From NCBI RefSeq assembly GCF_018918155.1, contig NZ_JAHLPY010000001.1:248001-312000 (forward strand): a stretch of DNA of 64,000 nucleotides, read 5' to 3'. This DNA is from Anaerostipes sp. MSJ-23 (GTDB lineage Bacteria; Bacillota; Clostridia; Lachnospirales; Lachnospiraceae). Positions 34,872 through 44,427 of the stretch are shown one piece after another (within the stretch, counting starts at the first letter, position 1; each line of letters opens with the position of its first letter). Both the position numbers and the translations under genes were made by a program. Below the pieces are notes generated by a model. The model ran no database searches, was not told where the DNA came from, and was given only the letters and a program-made list of their open reading frames with translations.

Positions 34872-35331
34872 CTTTTTTGTCCTTTACATATTTCTTAAAT
34901 GGCCTTGGTGTCATGAAAGTACCAGTTGCACTTCCGACTAGTTCTTCCCCAACATAAGCTTTCCCCATAAAATTCATAATTGTTTTTCCTGCAGATACTG
35001 CCTCCGCACAAATTTTAATCGTTGACCCAGTTGGAATTCCTTTTAAAAATGTTGTAGAAATTTGCACTGTCGGAGCTACACTGTAATCTCCAAGCCCAGC
35101 CGTTAATGTTCCAAATGTAATGTCAAACATTCCCGCCAGAGAACCTCCAAATACAATTCCAAATACATTTTCATGAAATGGCGTTGCCTCATAAGTCATT
35201 GTAATACTTTTCTTATCATAATCATAATCTATAATTTTCCCTTTCAACTCATGAAAAATACTATTTTCTCTGATCTGATCGAGTGCTTCCATCCTACGTT
35301 CTATATTTCTTTTAAAACTTTCTCTGCTCAT
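34861..35331 (-). CDS. PaaI-type hotdog-fold thioesterase
   Basis: The 156-residue protein has a hotdog domain (about 40-145) with the PaaI-type active-site segment HENVFGIVFGGSLAGMFDIT, including an Asn and an Asp at the positions of typical catalytic residues. The conserved strand APTVQISTTFLKGIP follows. It probably cleaves small acyl-CoA thioesters. I chose the ATG at 35331, with GGAGGAAAT upstream; an earlier start lacks a site. It precedes and overlaps an unknown gene. Confidence 0.85.
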   Translation of the reverse strand: MSRESFKRNIERRMEALDQIRENSIFHELKGKIIDYDYDKKSITMTYEATPFHENVFGIVFGGSLAGMFDITFGTLTAGLGDYSVAPTVQISTTFLKGIPTGSTIKICAEAVSAGKTIMNFMGKAYVGEELVGSATGTFMTPRPFKKYVKDKKDEK

Positions 35332-35449
35332 GATTTCCTCCAGATTTTTTATCCGTATGGTTTCCAATGTTACTCATTGTAGCACATTTCTATTTTTCTG
35401 TATAGAATGAGAATTTTTCGGAGAACCTAAAGAAAAAGGAGTAATTCAG

Positions 35450-35878
35450 ATGATGGACAATGAAAATTTATTAAATGATCTTTACCAAAATGTTCAAATG
35501 GTACTGGAAACTTTACCACAAATTCGTAAAAGCACAAAAGACTGTGACTTTCAGGCCCTTTTAGATCAACAGGAAGCCGCTTATCATGAGCAGGAAGAAG
35601 CTATCCAGCAAGAAATCCGTGAACAAGGCTTTCACGCAGAAGACGCTGGAGAAATTTTGAAAACCTATTCTGAATGGATGACAAAACTAAAAGCTATTCG
35701 CGACTCTTCCACCTCACATCTTGCTGAAATGTGTATTCAAGGTTATACAATGGGCATGATTCAGTCCATTCAATCTTGGCATAAATACTGTAATGCTTCC
35801 AAACAGACACTTTCTATGGCAAAACATCTTTCTTGTTTTCACCAGGGCAGTATTGAGAGCTTGAAAAAATATTTGTAA
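35450..35878 (+). CDS. Unknown small helical protein
   Basis: The 142-residue protein is acidic at the N-terminus, predicted to be almost wholly alpha-helical and lacks a signal peptide or membrane span. I do not recognise a family. AAAAAGGAG precedes the tandem ATG start. It is a single gene between a divergent thioesterase and the cold-shock gene; the 203-base stretch after it holds the cspA promoter and no clear terminator. Confidence 0.7.
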   Translation: MMDNENLLNDLYQNVQMVLETLPQIRKSTKDCDFQALLDQQEAAYHEQEEAIQQEIREQGFHAEDAGEILKTYSEWMTKLKAIRDSSTSHLAEMCIQGYTMGMIQSIQSWHKYCNASKQTLSMAKHLSCFHQGSIESLKKYL

Positions 35879-36015
35879 TACCTGTCTGGTTGTGTTATCA
35901 TTAGTATTGTAATTGATAGATGTAATGTTCACGACCGACAAATTGGCTGCATTCAATTCTATGAATGTACCGCTAAAGATGCCGATCGTATTTTTTTGCG
36001 AAAAATTGTAATTTT

Positions 36016-36044
36016 TTGTAAAATCAATACATCTTTCTTATAAT
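36016..36044 (+). promoter_or_regulatory. Promoter of the cold-shock gene
   Basis: TTGTAA (36016-36021) and TATAAT (36039-36044) are 17 bases apart. The implied 5' leader is only about 30 bases, much shorter than the long thermosensing leader of E. coli cspA. Confidence 0.75.
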
Positions 36045-36081
36045 ATCATATTAATTTTTTTTACAAAATGGAGGTACCCAA

Positions 36082-36285
36082 ATGAACACTGGTACAGTAA
36101 AATGGTTTAATTCAGAAAAAGGTTATGGATTTATTTCTCAGGAAGAAGGAGATGACGTATTTGTACATTTCTCTGCAATCCAGGGAGAAGGATTCAAAAC
36201 TCTGGAAGAAGGACAGAAAGTAAGCTTTGATATTGCAGAAGGACCTCGTGGAAAACAGGCAGAAAATGTTGCAAAATTAGCTTAA
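36082..36285 (+). CDS. Cold-shock protein (CspA/CspB family)
   Basis: The 67-residue OB-fold protein has RNP1 (KGYGFIS, about 14-20) and RNP2 (DVFVHFSAI, about 28-36) motifs and binds single-stranded RNA or DNA as a chaperone. GGAGGTACCCAA precedes the ATG. It is monocistronic with a strong terminator. CspA, CspB and similar paralogues cannot be told apart from this sequence alone, so no symbol is given. Confidence 0.95.
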   Translation: MNTGTVKWFNSEKGYGFISQEEGDDVFVHFSAIQGEGFKTLEEGQKVSFDIAEGPRGKQAENVAKLA

Positions 36286-36292
36286 TATAACT

Positions 36293-36333
36293 AAAAGAAG
36301 ACAACCGAAACTTTCCGGTTGTCTTCTTTTTTT
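36293..36333 (+). terminator. Terminator of the cold-shock gene
   Basis: AAAAGAAGACAACCG pairs perfectly with CGGTTGTCTTCTTTT around AAACTTTC, followed by more T. The stem is 15 bases long. Confidence 0.93.
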
Positions 36334-36507
36334 CTAATAATTACTCATCATCAAGTTCTATTACTTTTCGTGCAGCATCCTCATCTAGCATTCTGGATAT
36401 CTTTGAACGAGAGGAAAAAACATTCGACAATCTCAATCTGATTCTATGTCATTTCACTGTTATAATAGAGGTTTGCAACACTGGCAAGCATATTGCGCTT
36501 TTCATAA

Positions 36508-36567
36508 TCATTTAAATAACACTCCTCGCATACTGGATGTCCCAACATCCAACACAAGAATTCCCAT
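36508..36567 (-). pseudogene. N-terminal remnant of an FGGY carbohydrate kinase
   Basis: Right after nadE, a GAGAGG site and ATG at 36567 open a 19-codon frame reading MGILVLDVGTSSMRGVLFK. This is the start of an FGGY sugar kinase (phosphate-binding DxGTSS motif) and then stops at TGA. A one-base shift continues with NDYEKRNMLASV, as if one base was gained. No further FGGY domain follows. A minus-strand frame ending near 36344 (RMLDEDAARKVIELDDE) may be the tail of the same or another lost gene. The 305-base gap 36286-36590 therefore holds the cspA terminator and this decayed segment. Confidence 0.55.
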
Positions 36568-36590
36568 AAATCCTCTCTTTCCAGAGATTT

Positions 36591-38483
36591 TTAAATCCAA
36601 GCCGAAGGACTCGCATCACTCGGCATTCTCAAATCTCCTCTTGGTGACACCGCTACACTTCCAACTTTTGGTCCATCTGGAAGACAAGAACGTTTAAACT
36701 GCTGGCTGAAAAATCTCCAATAGAATTTATCCAGCCATTTTTTAATTGTTTCTTTGTCATAAACATCTTTAAATGTCAGCTTTGCCATGCGATAAAGCTT
36801 TGCTTTTGGAAATCCAAAACGCATCATATAATACAGGAAGAAATCATGTAATTCATATGGTCCTACAAGATCTTCCGTCTTTTGTGAAATTACACCATCT
36901 ACTGGCGGAAGCAGCTCCGGACTAACCGGAGTATCCAGCACGTCCATCAATACCTCAGATAATTTTTTATTTTCTGTTGTTTCTGCATAATAAAGAACCA
37001 GATAACGTACCAATGTCTTTGGTACAGAACAATTGACAGCATACATCGACATATGATCTCCATTATAAGTTGCCCACCCAAGCGCAAGTTCTGACATATC
37101 TCCAGTTCCAATTACCATTCCATTATACTGATTGGCCATATCCATTAAAATTTGTGTTCTTTCTCTTGCCTGTGAATTTTCGTATGTTACATCATGAACG
37201 CTTTCATCATGTCCAATATCTGCAAAATGCTGTCTAACTGCTTTTTCAATTCGTACTTCCTTTAAAGTTGCTCCAAGTTCTTTAATCAAAGATACTGCAT
37301 TTTGGTAAGTACGATCTGTTGTGCCAAAACATGGCATGGTTACACAAACTAAATTTTTTCTTGGAATATCAAGCATGTCAAAAGCACGTGCTGTTACAAG
37401 AACCGCAAGGGTAGAATCAAGTCCTCCAGAAATTCCAACAACTGCATGCTGACAATGTGTATGTTCCAAACGTTTCTTTAGTCCCATCGACTGAAGAGAT
37501 AAAATTTCATCACATCGTTTATCACGTTCGTCTCGATTATCCGGTACAAACGGCGTTTTTGGAAATGTTCTTGAAATTTTATTCTTTTTTACTTTCAAAG
37601 AAAATGGAATTTCTTCATAATCGTCCGTCTTTCCGCCAGGGAAAGAAGTCATTTTTCTTCGTTCTGCTGCAAGACGCTGCACATCAATATCTGCATAAAT
37701 CGTTTCATTCGTAAAACGTTTTGCCTGTGCAAGGACAGAACCATTTTCACAAATCAAATGATGACCGCTGTAAACAACATCTTGTGTAGATTCTCCCTCT
37801 CCCGCATCTGCATAAAGATAAGCTGCCAAAAGTCTTGCAGACTGATTGGATACAAGATTTCTTCGGTATGTTTCTTTTGTTGTTGTTTCCACACTTGCAG
37901 ATGGATTACAAATTACAGTTGCTCCTGCCATCGCATGGTAAGTACTAGGCGGAAGTGGTACCCATAAGTCTTCACACACTTCACAAGCAACAACAAGCTC
38001 TGGAATCTCTTCACATACAAATAGTTGATTCGTACAAACACTCACTGGCTCTTCATCAAACCACAAAATTTCATCCAAATCTTTTCCTGTTGTAAAATGA
38101 CGAAGTTCATAAAACTCAGAATAATTTGGAAGATGTGTTTTGGGTACAATTCCAAGGATTTTTCCATCTGATATTACAACTGCACAATTATAAAGTTTTT
38201 GTTTTACAACAAGTGGGCATCCTACGACGACCAACATGTTTTCGCCCTTTGTTTCTTTTGCGATTTTTCCAAGCTGTCTCTTACATTCTGTAAGAAGCGG
38301 CTGCTGCAAAAACAGATCTCCACAAGTATATCCGCTGATTGTTAGCTCAGAAAACACCAAAAGACTGGCACCATTTGCTCCAGTCTCTTTGATGATTTCT
38401 ATAATTTTTTCAGCATTATATACAGGATCTGCAACTTTAATTTTTGGTGTTGCACAGGCAACTTTAATAAATCCGTCTTTCAT
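36591..38483 (-). CDS. nadE: Glutamine-hydrolysing NAD+ synthetase
   Basis: The 630-residue protein joins a nitrilase-like glutaminase domain (about 1-290) to an ATP-PPase synthetase domain. The glutaminase nucleophile appears to be the Cys in VACEVCEDLW, with Glu in FSELTISGYTCGD and Lys in KTHLPNYSEFYE. The synthetase P-loop is VGISGGLDSTLA near 355. It makes NAD+ from nicotinic acid adenine dinucleotide, ammonia coming from glutamine. GAGGTAAAGAA precedes the ATG. It is the last gene of the yqhQ-prmC-prfA-nadE run, 40 bases after prfA. Confidence 0.95.
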   Translation of the reverse strand: MKDGFIKVACATPKIKVADPVYNAEKIIEIIKETGANGASLLVFSELTISGYTCGDLFLQQPLLTECKRQLGKIAKETKGENMLVVVGCPLVVKQKLYNCAVVISDGKILGIVPKTHLPNYSEFYELRHFTTGKDLDEILWFDEEPVSVCTNQLFVCEEIPELVVACEVCEDLWVPLPPSTYHAMAGATVICNPSASVETTTKETYRRNLVSNQSARLLAAYLYADAGEGESTQDVVYSGHHLICENGSVLAQAKRFTNETIYADIDVQRLAAERRKMTSFPGGKTDDYEEIPFSLKVKKNKISRTFPKTPFVPDNRDERDKRCDEILSLQSMGLKKRLEHTHCQHAVVGISGGLDSTLAVLVTARAFDMLDIPRKNLVCVTMPCFGTTDRTYQNAVSLIKELGATLKEVRIEKAVRQHFADIGHDESVHDVTYENSQARERTQILMDMANQYNGMVIGTGDMSELALGWATYNGDHMSMYAVNCSVPKTLVRYLVLYYAETTENKKLSEVLMDVLDTPVSPELLPPVDGVISQKTEDLVGPYELHDFFLYYMMRFGFPKAKLYRMAKLTFKDVYDKETIKKWLDKFYWRFFSQQFKRSCLPDGPKVGSVAVSPRGDLRMPSDASPSAWI

Positions 38484-38523
38484 TTCTTTACCTCGTTTTT
38501 ATTATCCCTGTATTTTTTCTTTT

Positions 38524-39597
38524 TTATTCCTGTTCCATATTACTTAATTTGGCTGCCTGGTCCGCTGCTGTCAGGCTGTCAATTAATTCATCTAAATCTC
38601 CATTCATAATGGAATCCAGCTTATGAAGTGTTAATTTGATTCTATGATCTGTAACACGTCCTTGCGGATAGTTATAGGTTCTGATCTTTTCTGAACGATC
38701 TCCAGTTCCGATCTGACTCTTTCTTTTGGCAGCCTCCTCATCATGTGCTTTCTGCTGTTCTAACTCATATAAACGAGAACGCAGAACTTTTAATGCCTTA
38801 TCTTTATTCTTTAACTGTGATTTTTCATCCTGACACGAAACAACGATTCCTGTTGGAATATGTGTTAAACGTACCGCAGAATCTGTTGTATTGACACACT
38901 GTCCACCATTACCCGAAGCACGGAACACATCGAATTTACAATCATTCATATCAATTTCTACTTCTACATCTTCTACTTCCGGCATAATTGCTACCGTAAT
39001 TGTTGACGTATGAATTCTTCCACCAGATTCTGTAGCTGGAATTCTCTGTACACGATGAACACCACTTTCATATTTAAATCTTGAATAAGCGCCTTGTCCA
39101 GATACCATAAATACCAGTTCCTTAAATCCACCGATTCCACTTTCATTAAAACTTAATGTATTTACTTTCCATCGTTTACTTTCTGCATAGTTTCTATACA
39201 TACGCGCAACATCGGCAACAAATAAACCAGCTTCATCTCCACCTGCACCGGCACGCATTTCAACGATAATATTTTTATCATCCATCGGATCTTTTGGAAT
39301 TAACAGAACTTTCAGTTCTCCTTCTAATCGTTCTACATTAGCTTTGGATTCGTTTAACTCTTCCTTTGCCAGTTCCTTCATATCTTCATCTGATTCTTCT
39401 TCCAAAAGTTCCAGACTTTCTTCTACATTTTGTTTTTCGGCTTTATATTCTTTATATTTTTCAACAATCGGTGTCAGTTCATTTTGTTCTTTCATCAAAT
39501 CACGAAATCGATTCTGGTTAGATGCTACATCTGGATCATTCAATTCCTGCAACACCGTATCCAGACGGTCTACTAAACTTTCTAACTTATCAAACAT
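38524..39597 (-). CDS. prfA: Peptide chain release factor 1
   Basis: The 357-residue protein has the PAT tripeptide (187-189), which reads UAA and UAG, and the GGQ motif (231-233), which triggers peptidyl-tRNA hydrolysis. I chose the ATG at 39597 with AAGGAG upstream; a longer start lacks a site and overlaps prmC. PrmC, encoded just upstream with an 8-base overlap, methylates the GGQ glutamine. Confidence 0.97.
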   Translation of the reverse strand: MFDKLESLVDRLDTVLQELNDPDVASNQNRFRDLMKEQNELTPIVEKYKEYKAEKQNVEESLELLEEESDEDMKELAKEELNESKANVERLEGELKVLLIPKDPMDDKNIIVEMRAGAGGDEAGLFVADVARMYRNYAESKRWKVNTLSFNESGIGGFKELVFMVSGQGAYSRFKYESGVHRVQRIPATESGGRIHTSTITVAIMPEVEDVEVEIDMNDCKFDVFRASGNGGQCVNTTDSAVRLTHIPTGIVVSCQDEKSQLKNKDKALKVLRSRLYELEQQKAHDEEAAKRKSQIGTGDRSEKIRTYNYPQGRVTDHRIKLTLHKLDSIMNGDLDELIDSLTAADQAAKLSNMEQE

Positions 39598-40444
39598 TTT
39601 TTTCTCCTTCTTTTGCAAATCCAAAGACCAGACGGTCTAGTCCTGCTAAATCTTTTTTTATCTCAACAGAAACAAATCCCTGTGTTTCCATTAATTCCTT
39701 TACATCATTTCCCTGGTCATATCCGATCTCAAAAGCAAGCATTCCTCCTGCTTCCAGATAATGGCCGGCTTTTTTTATGATTTTCCGATAAAAATATAAT
39801 CCGTCTTCTTTCCCATCAAGCGCAAGCATTGGTTCATGATTTCTCACTTCCGGCATAAGTTGTTTGCACTCTTTTGTTCTAATATATGGAGGATTAGAAA
39901 TAATTAAATCATAAGTACCTTCTACATTTTCAAATAAGTCACTTTTTATAAATTTTACCATAGGCGAAAGATTTTCACCATTGGCTTTTGCAACTTTTAA
40001 TGCCTTTTCACTAATATCTGTTCCTATACAAAGATCCGGTTTTAAGATCAAAGAGAGACTGATTGCAATACACCCAGAACCTGTACAAAGATCAAGAATC
40101 TTTTTGGGATGCTTTCCCTGTCTAATAACTTCTTCAAGAACAATTTCCGTATCTTGCCTTGGAATGAGAACATCCGGTGTTACCATAAAAGGATAGCCCA
40201 TAAATTCCTGTGTACCAATTAAATATTGCAGCGGAATTCTTTCCTTCGTACGTTTTTTCAGCATTTCTTCATATTCCTGAATTCCTTTTTGATCGACAAC
40301 TTCCTCTGTCATTCCAAAAAGATAATCTTCTCTACTTATATGAAAACAATGAGAAAACAAATACCAAGCTTCTCCTGAAGCATTTTCAATCTGATACTTT
40401 TCCATTTTTTCCTGGCCATATAAAATCCATTCTCTTCTATTCAT
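39590..40444 (-). CDS. prmC: Release factor glutamine methyltransferase PrmC
   Basis: The 284-residue protein has an N-terminal helical domain (1-85) and a Rossmann methyltransferase domain with the SAM motif [13 protein letters not shown] (117-129) and the substrate motif NPPY (184-187). It methylates the GGQ glutamine of RF1 and RF2. It overlaps yqhQ by 8 bases at its start and prfA by 8 at its end, a sign of coupled translation. Confidence 0.96.
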   Translation of the reverse strand: MNRREWILYGQEKMEKYQIENASGEAWYLFSHCFHISREDYLFGMTEEVVDQKGIQEYEEMLKKRTKERIPLQYLIGTQEFMGYPFMVTPDVLIPRQDTEIVLEEVIRQGKHPKKILDLCTGSGCIAISLSLILKPDLCIGTDISEKALKVAKANGENLSPMVKFIKSDLFENVEGTYDLIISNPPYIRTKECKQLMPEVRNHEPMLALDGKEDGLYFYRKIIKKAGHYLEAGGMLAFEIGYDQGNDVKELMETQGFVSVEIKKDLAGLDRLVFGFAKEGEKNV

Positions 40445-41366
40445 ACTTTTTTCTTTCCTTTTTTAGATATTCTCTCCAGTCAAATACTCCCTCAACCGAG
40501 GCAATAGCAACTTCTATCATGGATTCATCCGGTTCTTGTGTCGTAAGCTTCTGAAGACAAAGCCCTGGTTTACTAAACAGCTGAACAAATGGATGGTCAC
40601 TTTTTCCTGCTAATCGTATAAATTCATAAGAAACTCCTGCTACCAATGGAAGAAAAAGAAGCCGCAGAACAATTCTGAGCCATATCGTACGAACACGGAT
40701 AAAAAAGAAAAATACCATACTGATAATCATAACAATAAAAATAAAACTCGTTCCACATCGTTTGTGCAGTCTGGAATATTTTTTTACATTTTTCGGAGTT
40801 AAATCCTCCCCTGCCTCCAAACAATTAATTGTTTTATGTTCCGCTCCGTGGTACATAAAAACTCGCCGGATATCTTCCATTCTGGAAATTAACACAATAT
40901 ATCCAAGAAAAATGCCGATTCGAATCAGACCTTCCAGCAATAAAATGATATATTCATTTCTTATCCAGTGATGCAAAAGCTCAGATGCCAAATATGGAAG
41001 AATCATAAAAAGTCCAATGGACACAGCAAAAGAAACGATCATGATAAACGTCATCATAATCTTTTCTCCCTTTCCATTCCATATATTTTCTATAACTTTA
41101 GAAGCTTTCGTATCTTCCTCCTCATCTTCAAAAAAAGATGCCGAATAGTTTAGGGTTTTCATTCCGATTGCCATGGATTCAATGAAACTTACCATACCTC
41201 GTAAAATTGGAAGAGCAAATGCTGGATGTCTTTTTGAAAAGCTGACACAATCTTCTACTTTTGTCTCAATCTCACCATCAGGTTTTCGCACGGATACAGC
41301 ATAACGATCTTCATTTTTCATCATAACGCCTTCCATGACTGCCTGACCGCCTATACGAATCGCCAT
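40437..41366 (-). CDS. yqhQ: DUF1385/YqhQ-family membrane protein
   Basis: The 309-residue protein begins with IGGQAVMEGVMMK, the DUF1385 hallmark, and holds MYHGAEHKTINCLEAGEDLT with candidate metal-binding His and Cys residues. About four membrane spans lie between residues 100 and 245. Databases call it a metal-dependent enzyme, but its reaction is unknown. It is widely found beside rpmE, prmC and prfA in Firmicutes, as here. AAAGGAG precedes the ATG. Confidence 0.9.
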   Translation of the reverse strand: MAIRIGGQAVMEGVMMKNEDRYAVSVRKPDGEIETKVEDCVSFSKRHPAFALPILRGMVSFIESMAIGMKTLNYSASFFEDEEEDTKASKVIENIWNGKGEKIMMTFIMIVSFAVSIGLFMILPYLASELLHHWIRNEYIILLLEGLIRIGIFLGYIVLISRMEDIRRVFMYHGAEHKTINCLEAGEDLTPKNVKKYSRLHKRCGTSFIFIVMIISMVFFFFIRVRTIWLRIVLRLLFLPLVAGVSYEFIRLAGKSDHPFVQLFSKPGLCLQKLTTQEPDESMIEVAIASVEGVFDWREYLKKERKKYE

Positions 41367-41384
41367 TGTTATCTCCTTTTCATA

Positions 41385-41420
41385 AAAAAAGAAAAGGTTG
41401 AGATTTTGACAACCTCAACC
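41385..41420 (-). terminator. Terminator after rpmE
   Basis: GGTTGAG pairs with CTCAACC and is followed on the minus strand by a T-rich run. It lies between rpmE and yqhQ, so it should reduce read-through into the yqhQ-prmC-prfA-nadE genes. Confidence 0.78.
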
Positions 41421-41435
41421 CAATTCCTGATTTTT

Positions 41436-41636
41436 CTACTTAACACCATATTTACGATTGAACTTATCAATACGTCCACGAGCCTGAGTAGCTTTCTGCT
41501 GTCCTGTGTAGAATGAATGACATTTAGAGCAGATTTCTACGTGGATATCTTCCTTTGTAGACCCTGTTACAAATTCATTTCCGCAGTTACAAACTACTTT
41601 TGCCTGATAATATTTTGGATGGATTCCTTCACGCAT
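41436..41636 (-). CDS. rpmE: Ribosomal protein L31, zinc-binding type
   Basis: The 66-residue protein has the zinc ligands of the C+ type of L31: two Cys in VVCNCG and two in EICSKCHSF. This form is usually replaced by a Cys-less paralogue under zinc starvation in bacteria that have Zur. AAGAGGTG precedes the ATG. It lies between rho and yqhQ and has its own promoter and leader. Confidence 0.96.
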   Translation of the reverse strand: MREGIHPKYYQAKVVCNCGNEFVTGSTKEDIHVEICSKCHSFYTGQQKATQARGRIDKFNRKYGVK

Positions 41637-41662
41637 GTTTTTTCACCTCTTCTAAAAATTTT

Positions 41663-41703
41663 GTTGGATTTTGCCAACTATTACATACTATGACTTTCGT
41701 CAT
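41663..41703 (-). promoter_or_regulatory. Structured leader of rpmE
   Basis: Two hairpins lie between the promoter and start codon: ATGAC-GAAA-GTCAT (41690-41703) with a GNRA loop, and GTTGG...CCAAC (41663-41678). Leaders that bind their own protein are known for several ribosomal genes, including L31 in Firmicutes as I recall. A fit to that class is unproven. Confidence 0.45.
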
Positions 41704-41728
41704 TTCTTGTTTTAATAACAGCTTTATT

Positions 41729-41757
41729 ATTCTATCATACTAAAAAAGAAAATGCAA
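41729..41757 (-). promoter_or_regulatory. Promoter of rpmE
   Basis: TTGCAT (41757-41752) and TAGAAT (41734-41729) are 17 bases apart on the minus strand, in the 129-base gap after rho. Confidence 0.72.
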
Positions 41758-41765
41758 ATACTTTT

Positions 41766-43193
41766 TTATCTTCTTAAAAGAGATCTTTTCGTAAGTGCTA
41801 CAAATTCCTGATTATTTTTCGTCCGTTTAAATAAATCAAGCATCTGTTCCAAAAATTCTTCCGAACGATTTCCAGCCAATTCTTTATGAAGTGCGGTTAC
41901 AACAGTATGTTCATCTTTCGTAAGGAGTAACTCTTCCCTTCTTGTCCCAGACTTTGCAATATCGACTGCAGGAAAAATTCTTTTTTCGGATAATTTTCTG
42001 CTCAGAACGATTTCCATATTACCAGTTCCTTTAAATTCCTCAAAGATAACATCATCCATCTTACTTCCTGTTTCTACAAGTGCTGTGGCTAAAATCGTAA
42101 GACTTCCACCTTCTCTCATATTTCTTGCCGCGCCAAAAAATTTCTTTGGCATATAAAGAGCTGCAGGATCAAGTCCGCCAGTTAATGTTCTTCCACTTGG
42201 CGGAACCGTAAGGTTATAAGCTCTTGCAAGACGTGTAATACTATCAAGCAAAATGACAACATCTTCCTTATGTTCTACCAGACGTTTTGCTCGCTCCAAA
42301 ACCATTTCCGATACCCTCTTATGATGTTCCGGCAGTTCATCAAATGTTGAATAAATAACTTCTACATTCTTTCCTTCAATAGATTCTTTAAAATCAGTTA
42401 CTTCTTCTGGTCGTTCATCAATTAAAAGAACAATCAGTTTAATATCTTTATAATTTGCACTGATGCTTTGTGCCATCTGTTTTAATAACGTTGTTTTTCC
42501 CGTTTTGGGAGGTGAAACAATCATTCCACGCTGTCCTTTTCCCACTGGCGACAAGAGATCTACCATACGCATTGGCAAAGAGGCTGATCCAGTTTCAAGA
42601 TTCAAACGCTCATTAGGAAAAATAGGTGTAAGATCTTCAAAATGCTTTCTTCTCGCTGCAACATCTGGTTTATAACCATTAACAGATTCTACAAAAAGAA
42701 GTGCACTAAACTTTTCACTTTGTGTTTTCACACGAATTGCTCCGGATAAAATATCTCCAGTCTTCAAGTTAAACTTCCGAATCTGTGCTGGAGATACATA
42801 AATATCATTTTCCCCCGGCAAATAATTTTCACATCGAATAAATCCATAGCCATCTGGCATAACTTCAAGAATTCCATTAGCCTTTTCCCCACTATCGAGA
42901 CTCTTTATATTTTTAGGAAATTCCCTGTTATTTCCCTTCGCATGTCTTTGTTCATAATTATTATTATAATGCCTTCTTTCTTGCTTATGAACATGCATCT
43001 GTTCTCCCTGTCCATGTTCCATACGCTCTTCATTCGCCTTGGAGACTTCTTCTTTTTGCTTTTCCTGTTGCTGCTGATCATATTCTTCTAGTTTAGCGAT
43101 CAGATCTTTTTTCTTAAGAGCAGATAGTCCTTTCATCTTTCGCTCTTTTGCAATTTCACGTAGTTCCACTACCGATTTTTCTTCATATATCAT
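41766..43193 (-). CDS. rho: Transcription termination factor Rho
   Basis: The 475-residue protein has the Rho N-terminal helical domain (1-40), an inserted hydrophilic, His- and Gln-rich segment (40-100), the cold-shock-like RNA-binding domain (about 105-175) with [13 protein letters not shown], and the ATPase core with Walker [11 protein letters not shown], Walker [11 protein letters not shown] and the Q-loop. The inserted segment is larger than in E. coli Rho and typical of many Firmicutes. AAAGGAG precedes the ATG. It follows sigF by 62 bases. Confidence 0.96.
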   Translation of the reverse strand: MIYEEKSVVELREIAKERKMKGLSALKKKDLIAKLEEYDQQQQEKQKEEVSKANEERMEHGQGEQMHVHKQERRHYNNNYEQRHAKGNNREFPKNIKSLDSGEKANGILEVMPDGYGFIRCENYLPGENDIYVSPAQIRKFNLKTGDILSGAIRVKTQSEKFSALLFVESVNGYKPDVAARRKHFEDLTPIFPNERLNLETGSASLPMRMVDLLSPVGKGQRGMIVSPPKTGKTTLLKQMAQSISANYKDIKLIVLLIDERPEEVTDFKESIEGKNVEVIYSTFDELPEHHKRVSEMVLERAKRLVEHKEDVVILLDSITRLARAYNLTVPPSGRTLTGGLDPAALYMPKKFFGAARNMREGGSLTILATALVETGSKMDDVIFEEFKGTGNMEIVLSRKLSEKRIFPAVDIAKSGTRREELLLTKDEHTVVTALHKELAGNRSEEFLEQMLDLFKRTKNNQEFVALTKRSLLRR

Positions 43194-43220
43194 ATAAGAT
43201 TCTCCTTTGTTTTTGGGAAA

Positions 43221-43238
43221 ATAGACGATTCGTCTATA
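43221..43238 (-). terminator. Short hairpin between sigF and rho
   Basis: ATAGACGA and TCGTCTAT form an almost perfect palindrome followed on the minus strand by TTTTCCC. The T run is short, so termination may be weak; it could instead be a leader hairpin for rho. Confidence 0.4.
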
Positions 43239-43255
43239 GATTAGATATTATTATA

Positions 43256-43993
43256 TTAACACATTTTGTCAGAATGTCCAATCATTTGTTCCCGCAATTT
43301 TCTCAGCACCTTTTTTTCCATACGCGAAACTTGTACCTGTGAGATTTTTAAAATTTTCGCAATTTCCTGTTGTGTTTTCCCCTGAAAATATCGGAAACGA
43401 ATCAATTTTTCTTCTTCCTCCGTCAACATTTTCATCGATTCTTCCAATATGATATGATTTACAACATGCTCTTCTTCATTTTCTTCTTTCACAAGCCGAT
43501 CCATGATTAAGATTTCACTCCCGTCCTTTTGATAAGTCGGACGCTGAAGAGATTCTATTTCCTTATTTGCCTCCATAGCAGCAACAATCTCCTCTCTTGC
43601 AAGATTCGTCTTTTCTGAGATTTCGTCTAATGTTGCTTCTCTTTGATATTCCATAGAAAATGCTTCTCTTGCTTTTTGAATTTTATAAGCATTCTCTTTT
43701 AATGATCGGCTGACTTTGATCATCCCATCATCTCTCAAAAAGCGTTTAATCTCTCCAGTAATCATGGGAACTGCATAAGTTGAAAATTTCACATCATAAG
43801 AAAGATCAAACTTATCAATTGCTTTCATAAGCCCAATACTTCCAATTTGAAATAAATCTTCCATCTCATATCCACGATTATGAAATCTTCTTACCACACT
43901 CCAAATTAATCCAAGATTCTCAAGAACAAGTGTCTCTCTAGCTTTTTCATCTCCTTCTTTTGTGAGCCTTAAAAGTTCTCTCACATCATTCAT
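43256..43993 (-). CDS. sigF: Forespore RNA polymerase sigma factor SigF
   Basis: The 245-residue sigma-70-family factor has region 2 (LVLENLGLIWSVVRRFHNRG, then EDLFQIGSIGLMKAID), region 3 and region 4 (EEEKLIRFRYFQGKTQQEIA, then ISQVQVSRMEKKVLRKLR). Its place after spoIIAA and spoIIAB identifies it as sigma-F, the first compartment-specific sigma factor of the forespore. It overlaps spoIIAB by 8 bases. Confidence 0.96.
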   Translation of the reverse strand: MNDVRELLRLTKEGDEKARETLVLENLGLIWSVVRRFHNRGYEMEDLFQIGSIGLMKAIDKFDLSYDVKFSTYAVPMITGEIKRFLRDDGMIKVSRSLKENAYKIQKAREAFSMEYQREATLDEISEKTNLAREEIVAAMEANKEIESLQRPTYQKDGSEILIMDRLVKEENEEEHVVNHIILEESMKMLTEEEEKLIRFRYFQGKTQQEIAKILKISQVQVSRMEKKVLRKLREQMIGHSDKMC

Positions 43994-44414
43994 AAAGAGA
44001 TTCTATGCCTCCAATCTTTCGAAACATCAAAACTTTTGTTCCTTTCCCCGGTGTTGATGTTACTTCTACCTTATCCATAAACGCTTCCATAAAAGAAAAA
44101 CCCATCCCAGTTCTTTCTTCTTTTGCTTTTGTTGTGTACATTGGTTCCATTGCTTTTTTTACATCTTCAATTCCAATTCCAAAATCTTCTACTAAAATCC
44201 GAATCGTTTCATCTTGACTGGAAATATCTAAAATAATCTTTCCATTCGTATCATCATAGGCATGTACAATACTATTGGTTACTGCTTCTGAAACTGCTGT
44301 CTTTACATCCGACATTTCCTCCATCGTCGGATCAAATCGCATCATATAAGCTGCTGTTACCATACGAGCAATTCCTTCATTTTCAGATTCACTGTTAAAT
44401 TCCAAATGTACCAT
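43986..44414 (-). CDS. spoIIAB: Anti-sigma-F factor and kinase SpoIIAB
   Basis: The 142-residue GHKL kinase has the N box (VSEAVTNSIVHAYDD) and G1/G2 boxes (VEDFGIGIEDV, ERTGMGFSFMEAFMD). It holds sigma-F inactive and phosphorylates SpoIIAA on serine. It lies 13 bases after spoIIAA, with GAGGGAGGA upstream, and overlaps sigF. Confidence 0.96.
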   Translation of the reverse strand: MVHLEFNSESENEGIARMVTAAYMMRFDPTMEEMSDVKTAVSEAVTNSIVHAYDDTNGKIILDISSQDETIRILVEDFGIGIEDVKKAMEPMYTTKAKEERTGMGFSFMEAFMDKVEVTSTPGKGTKVLMFRKIGGIESLYE

Positions 44415-44427
44415 TCTTTTTCCTCCC

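Noticed and set aside
36446-36697. Plus-strand 83-codon frame across the FGGY remnant
   Set aside because: It lacks a ribosome site and overlaps the nadE 3' end; the minus strand has the recognisable kinase segment.
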